A stretch of 37,924 nt of DNA from Steroidobacteraceae bacterium (GTDB lineage Bacteria > Pseudomonadota > Gammaproteobacteria > Steroidobacterales > Steroidobacteraceae), in NCBI GenBank assembly GCA_029266835.1, contig JAQSWD010000024.1:1-37924 (forward strand), in the 5' to 3' direction. The position numbers were made by a program, and so were the translations under genes. Each line of letters starts with the position of its first letter. Positions within the stretch are counted from its first letter, which is position 1. Below, piece after piece: positions 15,265-23,491 of the stretch. The notes beneath the pieces were generated by a model, which saw only the letters and a list, made by a program, of their open reading frames with translations, did not search any database and had not been told where the DNA came from.

Positions 15265-16521
15265 CTATTCCATCGCGAAGCCGTTCACCGGCAGGCGAAC
15301 GATGAACGTGGTGCCCTTGCCCATTTCCGAGGTGAAGTCGAGGCTGCCGTTATGCGCGTTGATTATGACCCGGCGCGCCACGGATAACCCCTGGCCCGTG
15401 CCGCTGCCCACCTGCTTGGTGGTGAAGAACTGATCGAAGACCCGCTCGCGGATTTCTTCGGGGATGCCACCGCCGGTGTCCTCGATCTCGATGACCACGT
15501 GTTCGCCATCGGCCCGCGTGCGAACCATGATCTTGCCGCGCTCGGACGTGCCATTGACCTTGTCGCGGATGGCCTCGGCGGCATTGCCGATGAGGCTCAG
15601 CATCACCTGGTTGATCTGGCTGCCGTTGCAGGTGACGGGCGGGATCTCGCCGAGCTCCGTTTCGGCGTCGGCCACAGCGGAGTACTGGCTGCGCGCGACC
15701 ACCAGCGTGCTGTGGATGGATCGGTTGAGATCCACCTGGCCCACTTCGTTCTGGTCGGCGCGCGAGAAGTCCTTCATTGAACGCACGATCTCGGCGATGC
15801 GCGACAGGCCGTCGGCCATGAGCTTGAGCGCCGGCGGCATTTCCTTGCGCAGCTCTTCGACGTTCTCGTCGGGCTCTTTCGGCTGCGGCATGGCCGCGTG
15901 CAGTGCGTCGATGTAGTCGAGCAGTTCCTGAACGCCTTCCTGCACGAAGGACACGCTGTCCTTCAGATACTGGATGGGTGTGTTGATCTCGTGCGCGACG
16001 CCGGCGGCGAGACGGCCGATGGATTCGTGGCGTTCCATCGACGCCATGCGCTCTTCCGCCACCTTGCGGTCGGTGATGTCGTAGCCCGTGCCGACGATGC
16101 CGGTGAGATTGCCGTGTTCGTCGCGCAGCGGCACCTTCGACGTGAGGATCACGCGGTTCATGCCGCGCGTCTTGTCGAAGGCGATCTCCTCATGGTTGAT
16201 CAGCGGCACTCCGGACTTGATCAACGCCTGTTCGTCGTCGAAGAATTTCTGCGCCATCTCGGGCGGGAAAAAATCGAAATCGGTTTTACCGACGAGCTGC
16301 TCGGGTGAGGTGCCCATGCGTCGTGCGACGAGCTCGTTGCAGGCGGTGAAGCGGCTGTTCGCGTCCTTCGCGTAGATGAACGCGGGGATCAGGTCGATCA
16401 TCGTGCGCAGGACATTTCGTTCGTGCGCGAGCGCGTCCGCGAGGTTCTGGCGTTCGCCACTCGCGGTCTGGCCTTCTTGAGGCTCGTCAGTTAGCTCGTT
16501 TCTCTGGGGGAGGCTGTTCAC
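15265..16521 (-). CDS. Soluble PAS-domain sensor histidine kinase
   Basis: A 418-residue kinase without transmembrane helices. A PAS domain (about 38-155; IPAFIYAKDANSRFTACNEL to VGTGYDITDRKVAE) precedes an H-box with His177 (LAAGVAHEINTPIQYL), of the NtrB-like subclass, a central coiled region, and an ATPase domain with MLSLIGNAAEAI (N-box), EIEDTGGGIPEEI and GSGTGQGLSVARR. All catalytic boxes look intact. No response regulator lies next to it, so the partner is elsewhere in the genome. The 11-base gap to the convergent GFA gene leaves no room for a terminator. The 135-bp gap upstream shows nothing distinctive. Confidence 0.92.
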   Translation of the reverse strand: MNSLPQRNELTDEPQEGQTASGERQNLADALAHERNVLRTMIDLIPAFIYAKDANSRFTACNELVARRMGTSPEQLVGKTDFDFFPPEMAQKFFDDEQALIKSGVPLINHEEIAFDKTRGMNRVILTSKVPLRDEHGNLTGIVGTGYDITDRKVAEERMASMERHESIGRLAAGVAHEINTPIQYLKDSVSFVQEGVQELLDYIDALHAAMPQPKEPDENVEELRKEMPPALKLMADGLSRIAEIVRSMKDFSRADQNEVGQVDLNRSIHSTLVVARSQYSAVADAETELGEIPPVTCNGSQINQVMLSLIGNAAEAIRDKVNGTSERGKIMVRTRADGEHVVIEIEDTGGGIPEEIRERVFDQFFTTKQVGSGTGQGLSVARRVIINAHNGSLDFTSEMGKGTTFIVRLPVNGFAME

Positions 16522-16656
16522 GATTCAGGCTCACGGCTCGTGATCAGGTAACGGCTTGTAAACCGCAAACTTGAAGCGCGGCAATAACTTGCCAGCGGCG
16601 AGTCCGATGTCAAAAAAGCCAATGTAAAAAGGCGAATCTGCGCGCTTTTGCGCCCC

Positions 16657-17328
16657 TTAGACGGCATCCAGCAGGAGCTGATCGAATGTGGCGTCGAAGC
16701 CCTGGCCTTCGGGTGCGCAGCACATCACACCGACCATGACCTTTTGATGGGCAGGGAAATAACCCTGCCGAACTGTGACGAACTTCTCGCCGTCCAGGGA
16801 ACAGCGCGCCTCGATGGAATCCCGCTGCCGGACCACCCGCCAGTACACCGCGCCGCGCTGCGTCAGGTCTTCCATGGTCGACCAGTCGGAGAAGTCGTGG
16901 GTGAAGACCACGCTGGCCCAGCGCTTGTTTTCCACCAGTTCGGTGCCGCACTTCATCCAGGTCTTTTCGTCGAGCCGGACCATGATCCCGGCCTGGTCGT
17001 AGAGCGCGGTGTAGTTGCCGTCCACGCGCGCCTGGAACATGAAGTCGCCGGCGATGGGCAGGTGCATGAAATGGCCGTTGTCGTTGACGTAGCCGTAGAA
17101 AGTCTTGCGCCAGAAATCGGTCTTGCCGCGCGAGCGCACGTTGAGCACGCCCTCGGTGTAGTTCACCAGCGCGGGGTCGTTGAGCCAGGTCATGCGGCTC
17201 AGCAGGTCGCCGCCGCCGCGTTTGGCCGCGGACGCGGGCTTCGCGTCCTCGTCGGCCGCCGCAGGCATTTGTGCGGCCAGCGTCAACCCGGCGGCCGCGC
17301 CCAGGAAATTCCTGCGTGAACCTCGCAT
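16657..17328 (-). CDS. Tat-exported DUF1349 (concanavalin-like) protein
   Basis: A 223-residue protein with a clear twin-arginine signal (RGSRRNFLGAAAGLTLAAQ, cleavage near PAAADE), so it is folded before export to the periplasm. The mature part matches DUF1349, a concanavalin-A-like beta-sandwich often associated with carbohydrates: DFMFQARVDGNYTALYDQAG, MVRLDEKTWMKCGTELVENK and FPAHQKVMVGVMCCAPEGQG. No catalytic residues can be named. AGGAGG precedes the ATG at 17328. The HAD gene lies 24 bases upstream on the same strand, so they may be co-transcribed. Likely a sugar-binding or lyase-like accessory, uncertain. Confidence 0.83.
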   Translation of the reverse strand: MRGSRRNFLGAAAGLTLAAQMPAAADEDAKPASAAKRGGGDLLSRMTWLNDPALVNYTEGVLNVRSRGKTDFWRKTFYGYVNDNGHFMHLPIAGDFMFQARVDGNYTALYDQAGIMVRLDEKTWMKCGTELVENKRWASVVFTHDFSDWSTMEDLTQRGAVYWRVVRQRDSIEARCSLDGEKFVTVRQGYFPAHQKVMVGVMCCAPEGQGFDATFDQLLLDAV

Positions 17329-17352
17329 GTCGTTCTCCTCCTGGCTCACCGG

Positions 17353-17964
17353 TCAGTTGAGGGTTGGTAGATAGGCGCGCAGCTCCGCCCGGCAGCTGCC
17401 CGGGTCGCGGAACTGGATGGCCTCGAAGCCGCACTCGCGCGCGGCGATCACGTTCTTCGGCTGGTCATCGATGAACACGCTTTCCGCCGGGACAATACCG
17501 GTCTTCTCGACCAGGTGGGAAAAGATCGCCGGGTCAGGCTTGATCAGCAGGATCTGGCCGGAAATCACCAGGTACTTGAAGTGCGAGAAGAAGCTGTGGC
17601 GCTGCGAGAGGTAGTCGTAGGTGCTGGTGGGCATGTTCGACAGTACGAACAGGTGCACCCCCGCGCGGGCGAGATCCTCGACGAGTTCGATGGTTCCGGG
17701 TATGGGCGCAAGCGACTCGCGCGTGGCATGGATGAGCGCGCGTGTTTCGTCTTCCGTCGAGCCGGTGGCCCTGGCGAAATGAGAGATGGCGGAGTCGTAG
17801 CTCAACCCGCCGCGGTCGAATTCATGCCAGTCGGCATGTTCGAACATGCGCTGGCGGATGAGCGCCTGCCGCGCCGGGTCGGGCTGCAGGCGGGCAATGA
17901 CCGCCGCCGGATTCCATTCGAGCAGCACCTGCCCCACATCGAAGACCACGTTCCTGATTGGCAT
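17353..17964 (-). CDS. HAD-superfamily phosphatase, YihX-like
   Basis: A 203-residue haloacid-dehalogenase-type hydrolase. Motif I is VVFDVGQVLLEW with nucleophile Asp9; the usual second Asp of DxD is a Gly, as in YihX-type glucose-1-phosphate phosphatases (DxGxV). Motif II is LFVLSNMPTS, motif III includes the Lys of ILLIKPDPAIF, and motif IV is FIDDQPKNV. A helical cap (about 16-85) places it in subclass IA. It probably dephosphorylates a small phospho-sugar in the cytoplasm. The DUF1349 gene follows after 24 bases. A REP-like repeat begins just upstream of its start at 17973. Confidence 0.88.
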   Translation of the reverse strand: MPIRNVVFDVGQVLLEWNPAAVIARLQPDPARQALIRQRMFEHADWHEFDRGGLSYDSAISHFARATGSTEDETRALIHATRESLAPIPGTIELVEDLARAGVHLFVLSNMPTSTYDYLSQRHSFFSHFKYLVISGQILLIKPDPAIFSHLVEKTGIVPAESVFIDDQPKNVIAARECGFEAIQFRDPGSCRAELRAYLPTLN

Positions 17965-17972
17965 CCCCGAAT

Positions 17973-18016
17973 AATGGGGTCACTGCCCATTGGCTAGCAA
18001 ACGGGGCCAGGCCTCA
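17973..18016 (+). repeat. REP-like intergenic repeat, copy 1
   Basis: A 44-bp element in the gap between the HAD and LysE genes. Its left half is itself a near-palindrome (ATGGGG-TCACT-GCCCAT) and its right half ends GGGGCCAGGCCTCA. It matches, in opposite orientation, the element at 18758-18800, and also both halves of the pair at 27812-27901. Copies 1 and 2 therefore form an inverted pair around the LysE gene. Confidence 0.75.
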
Positions 18017-18027
18017 TCGATGGGCGC

Positions 18028-18654
18028 CTATCTCCTGGAGATCAGCAGATTGATCCCGAAGAAGATCAGCGCCGCGCCGAACGCCCGTTCCAGCCAGGTG
18101 ATGACGCGCGAGCCCTTGAGCGCGCGCACGCCGCGCATCGCGATATGCGCGTAGCCGAGCAGGAACGCACCATCGATGAGCACCGTGACCGCCAGCATGA
18201 TGCCCAGCTGCGGCAGCAGCCGGCGATCCGGGCTGATGAACTGCGGGAGGAATGCCAGCACGAACATCAGGTTCTTGGGATTCGTCAGCTGCACCAGCAG
18301 CCCTTGCAACACGATGCTGCCCTTCGCCGGCGGCCGCGGCGCGGCGGCGGATACGTCCGGCACGGCCTGCGTCTTCGACAGGATCATGCGAGCGCCGAGA
18401 TACAGGAGGTACAGCGCGCCGACGATGCGGATGGCCGTCATCGCGCCGCTCATCTTCGCCAGTATCGCCGCGAGGCCGAAGGCGACGAAGGTGAAGCAGA
18501 CGAGGTGCCCTAACAGTATCCCGGCGGTGCCGGCGATGGCGCCGTGCGTGCCGTGGCGGGTCGCCTGCGACATGCTGAAGAACACCGCGGGACCGGGGGA
18601 CAGCGCCACCAGCGTCCACGCGGCCAGGTAAAGGAGAAAGGTATCGAGTGCCAT
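18028..18654 (-). CDS. LysE/RhtB family amino-acid or metabolite exporter
   Basis: A 208-residue inner-membrane protein with six predicted hydrophobic segments. Family signatures are the N-terminal LVALSPGPAVFFSMSQATRH with HGAIAGTAGILLGHLV, then LYLLYLGARMIL and the NPKNLMFVLAFLPQFI segment. Members export amino acids or their derivatives such as lysine, threonine or homoserine lactones, driven by proton exchange; the substrate is not predictable here. The gene is bracketed by oppositely oriented copies of a 44-bp repeat (17973-18016 and 18758-18800), so it may have been moved or inverted as a unit. No functional partner is obvious nearby. Confidence 0.9.
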   Translation of the reverse strand: MALDTFLLYLAAWTLVALSPGPAVFFSMSQATRHGTHGAIAGTAGILLGHLVCFTFVAFGLAAILAKMSGAMTAIRIVGALYLLYLGARMILSKTQAVPDVSAAAPRPPAKGSIVLQGLLVQLTNPKNLMFVLAFLPQFISPDRRLLPQLGIMLAVTVLIDGAFLLGYAHIAMRGVRALKGSRVITWLERAFGAALIFFGINLLISRR

Positions 18655-18757
18655 GCCGGGAAGTTAGCTGACGTCGCGCCGCAGCGGCCGGACAGTTCGG
18701 GCGCGAAATGCCGGAGCTGTATTGCCCGAAGCGGGAGCGGAAAAAAGGGTCGGGCGG

Positions 18758-18800
18758 TGAGGCCTGACCCCTTTGGCTGGCAAATGGGGAGTGACCCCAT
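18758..18800 (-). repeat. REP-like intergenic repeat, copy 2
   Basis: A 43-bp element, inverted relative to copy 1, that ends at the first base of the Gfo/Idh stop codon. On the minus strand it reads ATGGGGTCACTCCCCAT, then a spacer containing GCCAGCC, then GGGGTCAGGCCTCA. The ATGGGG/CCCCAT arms pair perfectly around a 5-base loop, so it can form a hairpin just after the Gfo/Idh coding region and might also limit transcript decay or read-through. Confidence 0.75.
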
Positions 18801-20245
18801 CAACTCCTGAGGGGCATGGGGACGGGGTCGTCGCGGGTGGGCATGGGCGCCACGACCGGGGAAGTGAGCCCAGTGACCAGGTCGCTGATCTTCACCGCCG
18901 CGCCAGTCTCGAAGCAGCGATTCGCCGCCGCGCCGATCAGGATGGAATAGAAGCCGCTGCGCTCGTCCGCCGCGCGCTTGTACTTGTCGGGCTCGGCCTT
19001 GCCGAAGACCTCGTTCAGCATGACGGTGTCGCCGCCGCCGTGGCCGCCGGTGCCGGTCCAGACTTCGAGATCCTGCGGCTTGCCGCGCAGCGGAATCACG
19101 CGGATGCGCTCGCGATCCTGGTCGGCCTGGTAGTTGGTCGCGCCCGCAGATACCGCGCCACCTTCCACGATCGAATGTTCGATGCGGCCCTTGGTCCCGT
19201 TGAAGGCGATGTTGTAGCCCTCCCAGGCATTCATCGCATTCAGCGAGTACGACAGCGTCGCGCCCATGCGGTACTTCACGATCACGTTCATCGTGTCTTC
19301 GATGTCGATCTCCGGGCGGAACACGCACTGATCACGGAAGTACCCATCGTGCTTCTCGTTGTCGAAGTACAGCTCCTTGAAGTTCTTGTCCGCCGTGATG
19401 TCGAGGAAGAACGTGCACTTGTCCTTCTCCGGGCAGGTGTGACAGCGCTCGTGGTGGCTCTTCAGCCCCATGCGCTGCGCCATCTTCGGCGTGTAGTACT
19501 CGCGCTTGCCGTAGGCCTGCACCACTTCGGGTTCGCTGCCCAGCCACCAGTTCACCAGGTCGAAGTGGTGCGTGGACTTGTGGATCATGAGGCCGCCCGA
19601 GATGGCCTTCTGGCTGTGCCAGCGGCGGAAGTAATCCGCGCCATGCAAGGTGTTCAGCAACCACTGGAAGTCCACGGACAACACGTCGCCGATGACGCCG
19701 TTCATCAGCAGGTCCTTCACCTGCGTGCGCGGCGGCGAGTAGCGGTAGTTGAACAGCACGCGCACGTGGCGGTTGTTGCGCTTGCAGGCATCGGCGATGC
19801 GCTGCGCCTTCTCCGGCGTGGTGGTCAGCGGCTTCTCGGTGATGCAATCGCAGCCGGCATCCAGCGCGCGCACGATGTAGTCGTCGTGGTAGGCGTCCGG
19901 GCAGGTGACGATGACGCAATCCGGCTTCGTCTCCTTGATCATCCTGTCGAAGTCGGCGGCCAGGTATTTCTTCGGTTTCACTCCCCCATCTTTCGAAAGA
20001 TTGGCGGCGACGAACTTCGCGGCGGTCTCCAGGCGGCCCGGATTGGTGTCGCAGATGGCCACGAGTTCGTTGCCATCCTGGTAGGTCTTCGTGATGGCCG
20101 TGAGGTACATGCGCGAACGCGAGCCCATGCCCACGATCACGTACTTGCGGCGTGGGGCGGCCGCGGTCGCGATGGCGGACAAGCCCACGGCAGCGGCCCC
20201 GGCGGTCTTGAGCATGGCGCGCCGGTCGAAAGTCAGATCAGTCAT
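18800..20245 (-). CDS. Tat-exported Gfo/Idh/MocA family oxidoreductase
   Basis: A 481-residue protein with a twin-arginine-like signal (DRRAMLKTAGAAAVGLSAIA), then the NAD(P)-binding Rossmann domain (KYVIVGMGSRSRMYL, VAICDTNPGRLE), the family EKPLTT motif and a C-terminal substrate domain with GGLMIHKSTHHFDLVNWWLG. A CHTCPEKDKC segment adds a cysteine cluster in the substrate domain that could bind metal or form disulfides. Members oxidise or isomerise sugars; Tat-exported relatives include the NAD-dependent GH109 glycosidases, so hydrolysis is also possible. The ATG at 20245 is used because upstream in-frame sequence overlaps the divergent GH65-like gene. A REP-like repeat abuts the stop. 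Confidence 0.88.
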   Translation of the reverse strand: MTDLTFDRRAMLKTAGAAAVGLSAIATAAAPRRKYVIVGMGSRSRMYLTAITKTYQDGNELVAICDTNPGRLETAAKFVAANLSKDGGVKPKKYLAADFDRMIKETKPDCVIVTCPDAYHDDYIVRALDAGCDCITEKPLTTTPEKAQRIADACKRNNRHVRVLFNYRYSPPRTQVKDLLMNGVIGDVLSVDFQWLLNTLHGADYFRRWHSQKAISGGLMIHKSTHHFDLVNWWLGSEPEVVQAYGKREYYTPKMAQRMGLKSHHERCHTCPEKDKCTFFLDITADKNFKELYFDNEKHDGYFRDQCVFRPEIDIEDTMNVIVKYRMGATLSYSLNAMNAWEGYNIAFNGTKGRIEHSIVEGGAVSAGATNYQADQDRERIRVIPLRGKPQDLEVWTGTGGHGGGDTVMLNEVFGKAEPDKYKRAADERSGFYSILIGAAANRCFETGAAVKISDLVTGLTSPVVAPMPTRDDPVPMPLRS

Positions 20246-20410
20246 CTTGATTACCCCCTCGAGAAAAGCTGAGTGCCGGAGTGCCGGCGCCTGGACTTGC
20301 CTGGCCTGGTCGAAGATACCGCAATTTCGATCAGAAGCGATCACGGACGAGCATGATTCCGTGCGTCTGGGATTAAGGATGCGCAATACTCGCGCGCCGA
20401 AGGGGGTTGG
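20246..20410. promoter_or_regulatory. Divergent promoter region with small inverted repeat
   Basis: This 165-bp gap separates the divergent Gfo/Idh and GH65-like genes and must hold both promoters. A 6-bp inverted repeat (CACGGA and TCCGTG, 20342-20363, 10-bp spacer) is the only symmetric site I noticed and may be an operator; the evidence is weak. A run of G just before 20411 is the likely ribosome-binding site of the GH65-like gene. Confidence 0.35.
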
Positions 20411-22642
20411 ATGACCAGTGGAGTGACGCTTTTTTCCGGGCTCTTTTTCGTTCACCTGACATTGGCCGGCGCGGCTTCCGTGGCCGCGCCGATCGACCGT
20501 CACGCACTGGTGACGCGGCACAACCCGACGCTCACCCAGGTCGACCCCGCATCCCCGCTCATGGTCGGCAACGGCAGCATCGCCTTCACCGCCGACATCA
20601 CCGGCCTGCAGACCTTCCAGGATCAGTACTCGCCACTGGTGCCGTTGATGACGCAGGCGCAGTGGGCCTGGCACAGCTTCCCGAATCCCGACGGCTACAA
20701 GATCGAAGACGCGCTGGTGCCGCTGAAGGTGCGCAATGGCACCCGCAAGTATCCGGCGTTACTGAATTGGGACCAGGCGCAGTCCGGCGCCATCAAATGG
20801 CTGCGCGAGAATCCGCATCGCTTCAACCTCGGGCGGGTGGGGCTGCATCTCGCCCGCGCCAACGGCGCCGCCGCGACCTTCGCCGACCTGGACAAGACGC
20901 GGCAGCAACTGGATCTGTGGAATGGCCGGCTCGCGAGCCGCTTCATGTTCGACGGCGCGCCCGTCGAGATCGAAACCTCCGTGCATCCCCATCGCGACAT
21001 CCTCATCGTGAAGCTGCGTACGGCGCTGCTGTCGGAGGGCCGCGTGGGTGTGGACCTCAAATTCCCCGGCGTCGGCACGAAGCTGAATCCCGATCCTTCC
21101 GACTGGTCGAATCCCGACAAGCATTTCACGCGCGAAGTGACCCACGGCCCGCGAAGTCTCTCGCTCGGACGCGTCATCGATGACACGCGCTACTCGGTGC
21201 GCGTGGCCGGCGATCGCGCGTTCAGCGTCTCCTCGCCCGGCAAACATCACTATCGGCTCACGGCGCCGGGCGCCACGGAGCTCACGCTGCTGGTGGAGTT
21301 CACACCGCAGCGCAGGCCGCCGGAGTTGCCGACTCCTGACCTCGCGAGCGATGCCGCAGAAGCCTGGTGGCAGTCGTACTGGGAGAACGGCGGCATGGTC
21401 GAGTTCTCCGGAACGCGCGATCCGCGAGCGGCCGAGCTCGAGCGCCGGATCGTACTTTCGCAGTACCTGAGCGCGCTCAATGGCGCGGGCTACATGCCAC
21501 CACAGGAAGAGGGTCTCTTTTCCAACAGCTGGAACGGCAAGTCGCACCTGGAGATGCACGCCTGGCACTCGGCGCATTTCGCGGCCTGGGGCCGGCCGGA
21601 GCTGCTGGAGCGGAGCATGGGCTGGTATCTCGCGCGTCTCGATGACGCGAAAAAACGCGCGCGTGCCAACGGCGTGCGCGGCGCCTGGTGGCCCAAGATG
21701 GTGGGACCCGAAGGCCGCGAGAGCCCGAGCACCATCAACCCGTTCATCATGTGGCAGCAGCCGCACTCCATCTACATGGCGGAGTTGCTTTACCGCGCGC
21801 ATCCGGAGAAGGACACGCTGCACAAGTATTCGCCCGTGGTGTTCGCCACGGCGGATCTGCTCGCGACCTGGAGCTACCATGACCTGGAAACGAAGCGCTA
21901 CATCCTCGGCCCGCCGCTGGTGCCCGCGCAGGAGAATTTTTCCGCCGCCGAGACTTTCAATCCCACGTTCGAGCTCGAGTACTGGCGCTTCGGCCTCGAA
22001 ACCGCGCAAGCCTGGCGCGTACGAATGGGTTTGAAGCGCGATCAACGCTGGGACGATGTGCTCGCGAAGCTGTCGAAGCTGCCGCAGAAAGACGGCTTGT
22101 ATCTCGCTGCCGAGTCGCAGCCCGACCTGTGGTCGCGCGCCGCCTCGCCCGAGTGCAAGCGCAAGGCCGCGCACGAATGTCCGAATCGCGACCATCCATC
22201 CTTGGTCGCCGCGCTGGGCTATCTACCCGGCAAGGGCGTCGATCGCGCCACGATGGCGCGCACGCTCGACGCCGTTCTCGATCACTGGGATCTGCGCCAG
22301 ACCTGGGGCTGGGACTGGCCCATGCTCGCCATGACGGCCACGCGGCTGGGCCGGCCGGAGCTCGCGGTGAATTTCCTGCTCACGGAACAGAAGAATTTCC
22401 AGTTCGGGGTTGCGGGCATGACGCCGCGCGTGCACATCGTGGCGGACGACGCGCCGCATGCGGCGGGCATCGGCGTGGATGGGCCGGGGTATCGGCGCGC
22501 GGCGGAAACTTACTTTCCGTCGAACGGCTCCTTGCTGCTGGCCGTGGCGCTCATGGTGGCGGGAGAAGGTGAGGGGCAGTCCAACCCGGGCTTTCCGAGG
22601 GACTGGGTGGTGCGAAGCGAGGGTATCCGGCCGCTGCCCTGA
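20411..22642 (+). CDS. GH65-like (alpha/alpha)6-barrel glycoside hydrolase, exported
   Basis: A 743-residue protein with a signal peptide (about 1-25, ending SVAAP), an N-terminal beta-sandwich containing SPLMVGNGSIAFTADITGLQ, and a helical (alpha/alpha)6-barrel from about residue 310, with QEEGLFSNSWNGKSHLEMHA and GVRGAWWPKMVGPEGRES. This order is that of GH65/GH95-type enzymes acting on alpha-linked glycosides; the Glu in the GRES segment aligns by eye with the GH65 acid, but that is tentative. It is likely periplasmic. Its divergent Gfo/Idh neighbour, also exported, suggests a shared sugar-processing step. The exact family and substrate are not certain. Confidence 0.75.
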   Translation: MTSGVTLFSGLFFVHLTLAGAASVAAPIDRHALVTRHNPTLTQVDPASPLMVGNGSIAFTADITGLQTFQDQYSPLVPLMTQAQWAWHSFPNPDGYKIEDALVPLKVRNGTRKYPALLNWDQAQSGAIKWLRENPHRFNLGRVGLHLARANGAAATFADLDKTRQQLDLWNGRLASRFMFDGAPVEIETSVHPHRDILIVKLRTALLSEGRVGVDLKFPGVGTKLNPDPSDWSNPDKHFTREVTHGPRSLSLGRVIDDTRYSVRVAGDRAFSVSSPGKHHYRLTAPGATELTLLVEFTPQRRPPELPTPDLASDAAEAWWQSYWENGGMVEFSGTRDPRAAELERRIVLSQYLSALNGAGYMPPQEEGLFSNSWNGKSHLEMHAWHSAHFAAWGRPELLERSMGWYLARLDDAKKRARANGVRGAWWPKMVGPEGRESPSTINPFIMWQQPHSIYMAELLYRAHPEKDTLHKYSPVVFATADLLATWSYHDLETKRYILGPPLVPAQENFSAAETFNPTFELEYWRFGLETAQAWRVRMGLKRDQRWDDVLAKLSKLPQKDGLYLAAESQPDLWSRAASPECKRKAAHECPNRDHPSLVAALGYLPGKGVDRATMARTLDAVLDHWDLRQTWGWDWPMLAMTATRLGRPELAVNFLLTEQKNFQFGVAGMTPRVHIVADDAPHAAGIGVDGPGYRRAAETYFPSNGSLLLAVALMVAGEGEGQSNPGFPRDWVVRSEGIRPLP

Positions 22643-22689
22643 GCTTCCCGAGGCTCGATCGTGCAAACGCTCGAAGTTTCGTGCGGGGC

Positions 22690-23097
22690 TCACTCCGCGA
22701 ACGGATTGACCACCTTCAGCCGCTTGTCGATGACCTGCCCATGCTGAAGATCTTCCGAGTAAAGCGCGCGGCATCCGTGCTCCAAGGCCGACGCGACGAT
22801 CATCGAGTCATACAGGGAAAATCCATACCGCGCGACGATGTCGAGACCCCGGTCATGGGTTTCCACCGTGATGGGGCGCGTAAGGCAGCACTCGCGGATA
22901 CCAGCGAGAAACTCGCGAGCCTCGGCGGGCGAGAGAGCGTGCTTTCGCAGCGTTACCGCGGCGATTTCATTGAGCACCTGTACGCTCACGACGGCCGGGC
23001 GCAGCAGTAGCTGCTCGACACGACTCGCTTTCACGTCGTCGCCGGACAGCAGGTAGAGAACGACGCTGCTGTCGATGAAAGCCTCACCGCCGGGCAT
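22690..23097 (-). CDS. PIN-domain toxin (VapC-type)
   Basis: A 135-residue PIN-domain ribonuclease. The acidic active-site residues are present: Asp9 (AFIDSSVVLYLL), Glu44 (QVLNEIAAVTL), Asp97 (SLYDSMIVASA) and Asp116 (YSEDLQHG). VapC toxins cleave tRNA or rRNA with Mg2+ when the antitoxin is lost. The ATG at 23097 lies within the antitoxin gene, overlapping its end by 14 bases, which is typical for toxin-antitoxin pairs; longer in-frame starts only shadow the antitoxin. The 47 bases after the stop, before the convergent GH65-like stop, hold nothing notable. Confidence 0.88.
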   Translation of the reverse strand: MPGGEAFIDSSVVLYLLSGDDVKASRVEQLLLRPAVVSVQVLNEIAAVTLRKHALSPAEAREFLAGIRECCLTRPITVETHDRGLDIVARYGFSLYDSMIVASALEHGCRALYSEDLQHGQVIDKRLKVVNPFAE

Positions 23098-23317
23098 TGG
23101 TCTCCAGGCGGTCGAACTTGAAGTCCCTGGGCAATCTCCCGCGGAATTTTCGCAGCCTCGCCAGCAGCGCTTTCGCGCTGGGCGCCTTCTCGATCTCGAG
23201 AGTGCGTGCGCCGGCGGCATGCAGGATCACGTCGTCACCTTCGCGCAGGCCGAGCGCTTCGACCACCGCCGCGGGCAGACGGATCGCCAGGCTGTTGCCC
23301 CATTTGGAAACCTGCAT
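23084..23317 (-). CDS. AbrB/MazE-type antitoxin
   Basis: A 77-residue antitoxin. The N-terminal swapped-hairpin DNA-binding domain is plain (MQVSKWGNSLAIRLPAAVVE, then LGLREGDDVILHA), and the C-terminal segment (KALLARLRKFRGRLPRDFKF) is the likely toxin-binding tail. It is paired with a PIN toxin whose start overlaps it by 14 bases. The second ATG (23317) is preferred because AAGGAG lies 7 bases before it but only 1 base before the upstream ATG at 23323. Such antitoxins repress their own operon with toxin as co-repressor; a perfect operator sits immediately upstream. Confidence 0.87.
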   Translation of the reverse strand: MQVSKWGNSLAIRLPAAVVEALGLREGDDVILHAAGARTLEIEKAPSAKALLARLRKFRGRLPRDFKFDRLETNARR

Positions 23318-23326
23318 GTTCATGCT

Positions 23327-23362
23327 CCTTGGATATACATGCGCGGCAGCGTATATCCAAGG
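23327..23362. promoter_or_regulatory. Perfect 12-bp inverted repeat operator of the toxin-antitoxin operon
   Basis: Arms CCTTGGATATAC (23327-23338) and GTATATCCAAGG (23351-23362) are perfect reverse complements around a 12-bp spacer. The proximal arm overlaps the antitoxin ribosome-binding site and both arms carry TATA-like cores, so bound antitoxin would block both transcription and initiation. This fits the known autoregulation of AbrB-type antitoxins. Confidence 0.8.
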
Positions 23363-23491
23363 GAAGGAAGATCACAAGCATGGCAGATTCGGGGCTTGCC
23401 AAACCTGCGAACCGCCACGACGGCCTGCGATCAGACCGGCGGTCCGCGGCGGATTAGACGCCCGCCCCGGTTGAGGCCATGATCCGCGACC

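Noticed and set aside
18014..18757. LysE unit as an integron cassette or IS element
   Set aside because: No integrase, attC-like site, transposase or target duplication is visible; only the paired REP-like repeats support mobility.
18773..20272. Plus-strand open frame of about 499 codons
   Set aside because: Antisense to the Gfo/Idh gene, whose family motifs and Tat signal are unambiguous.
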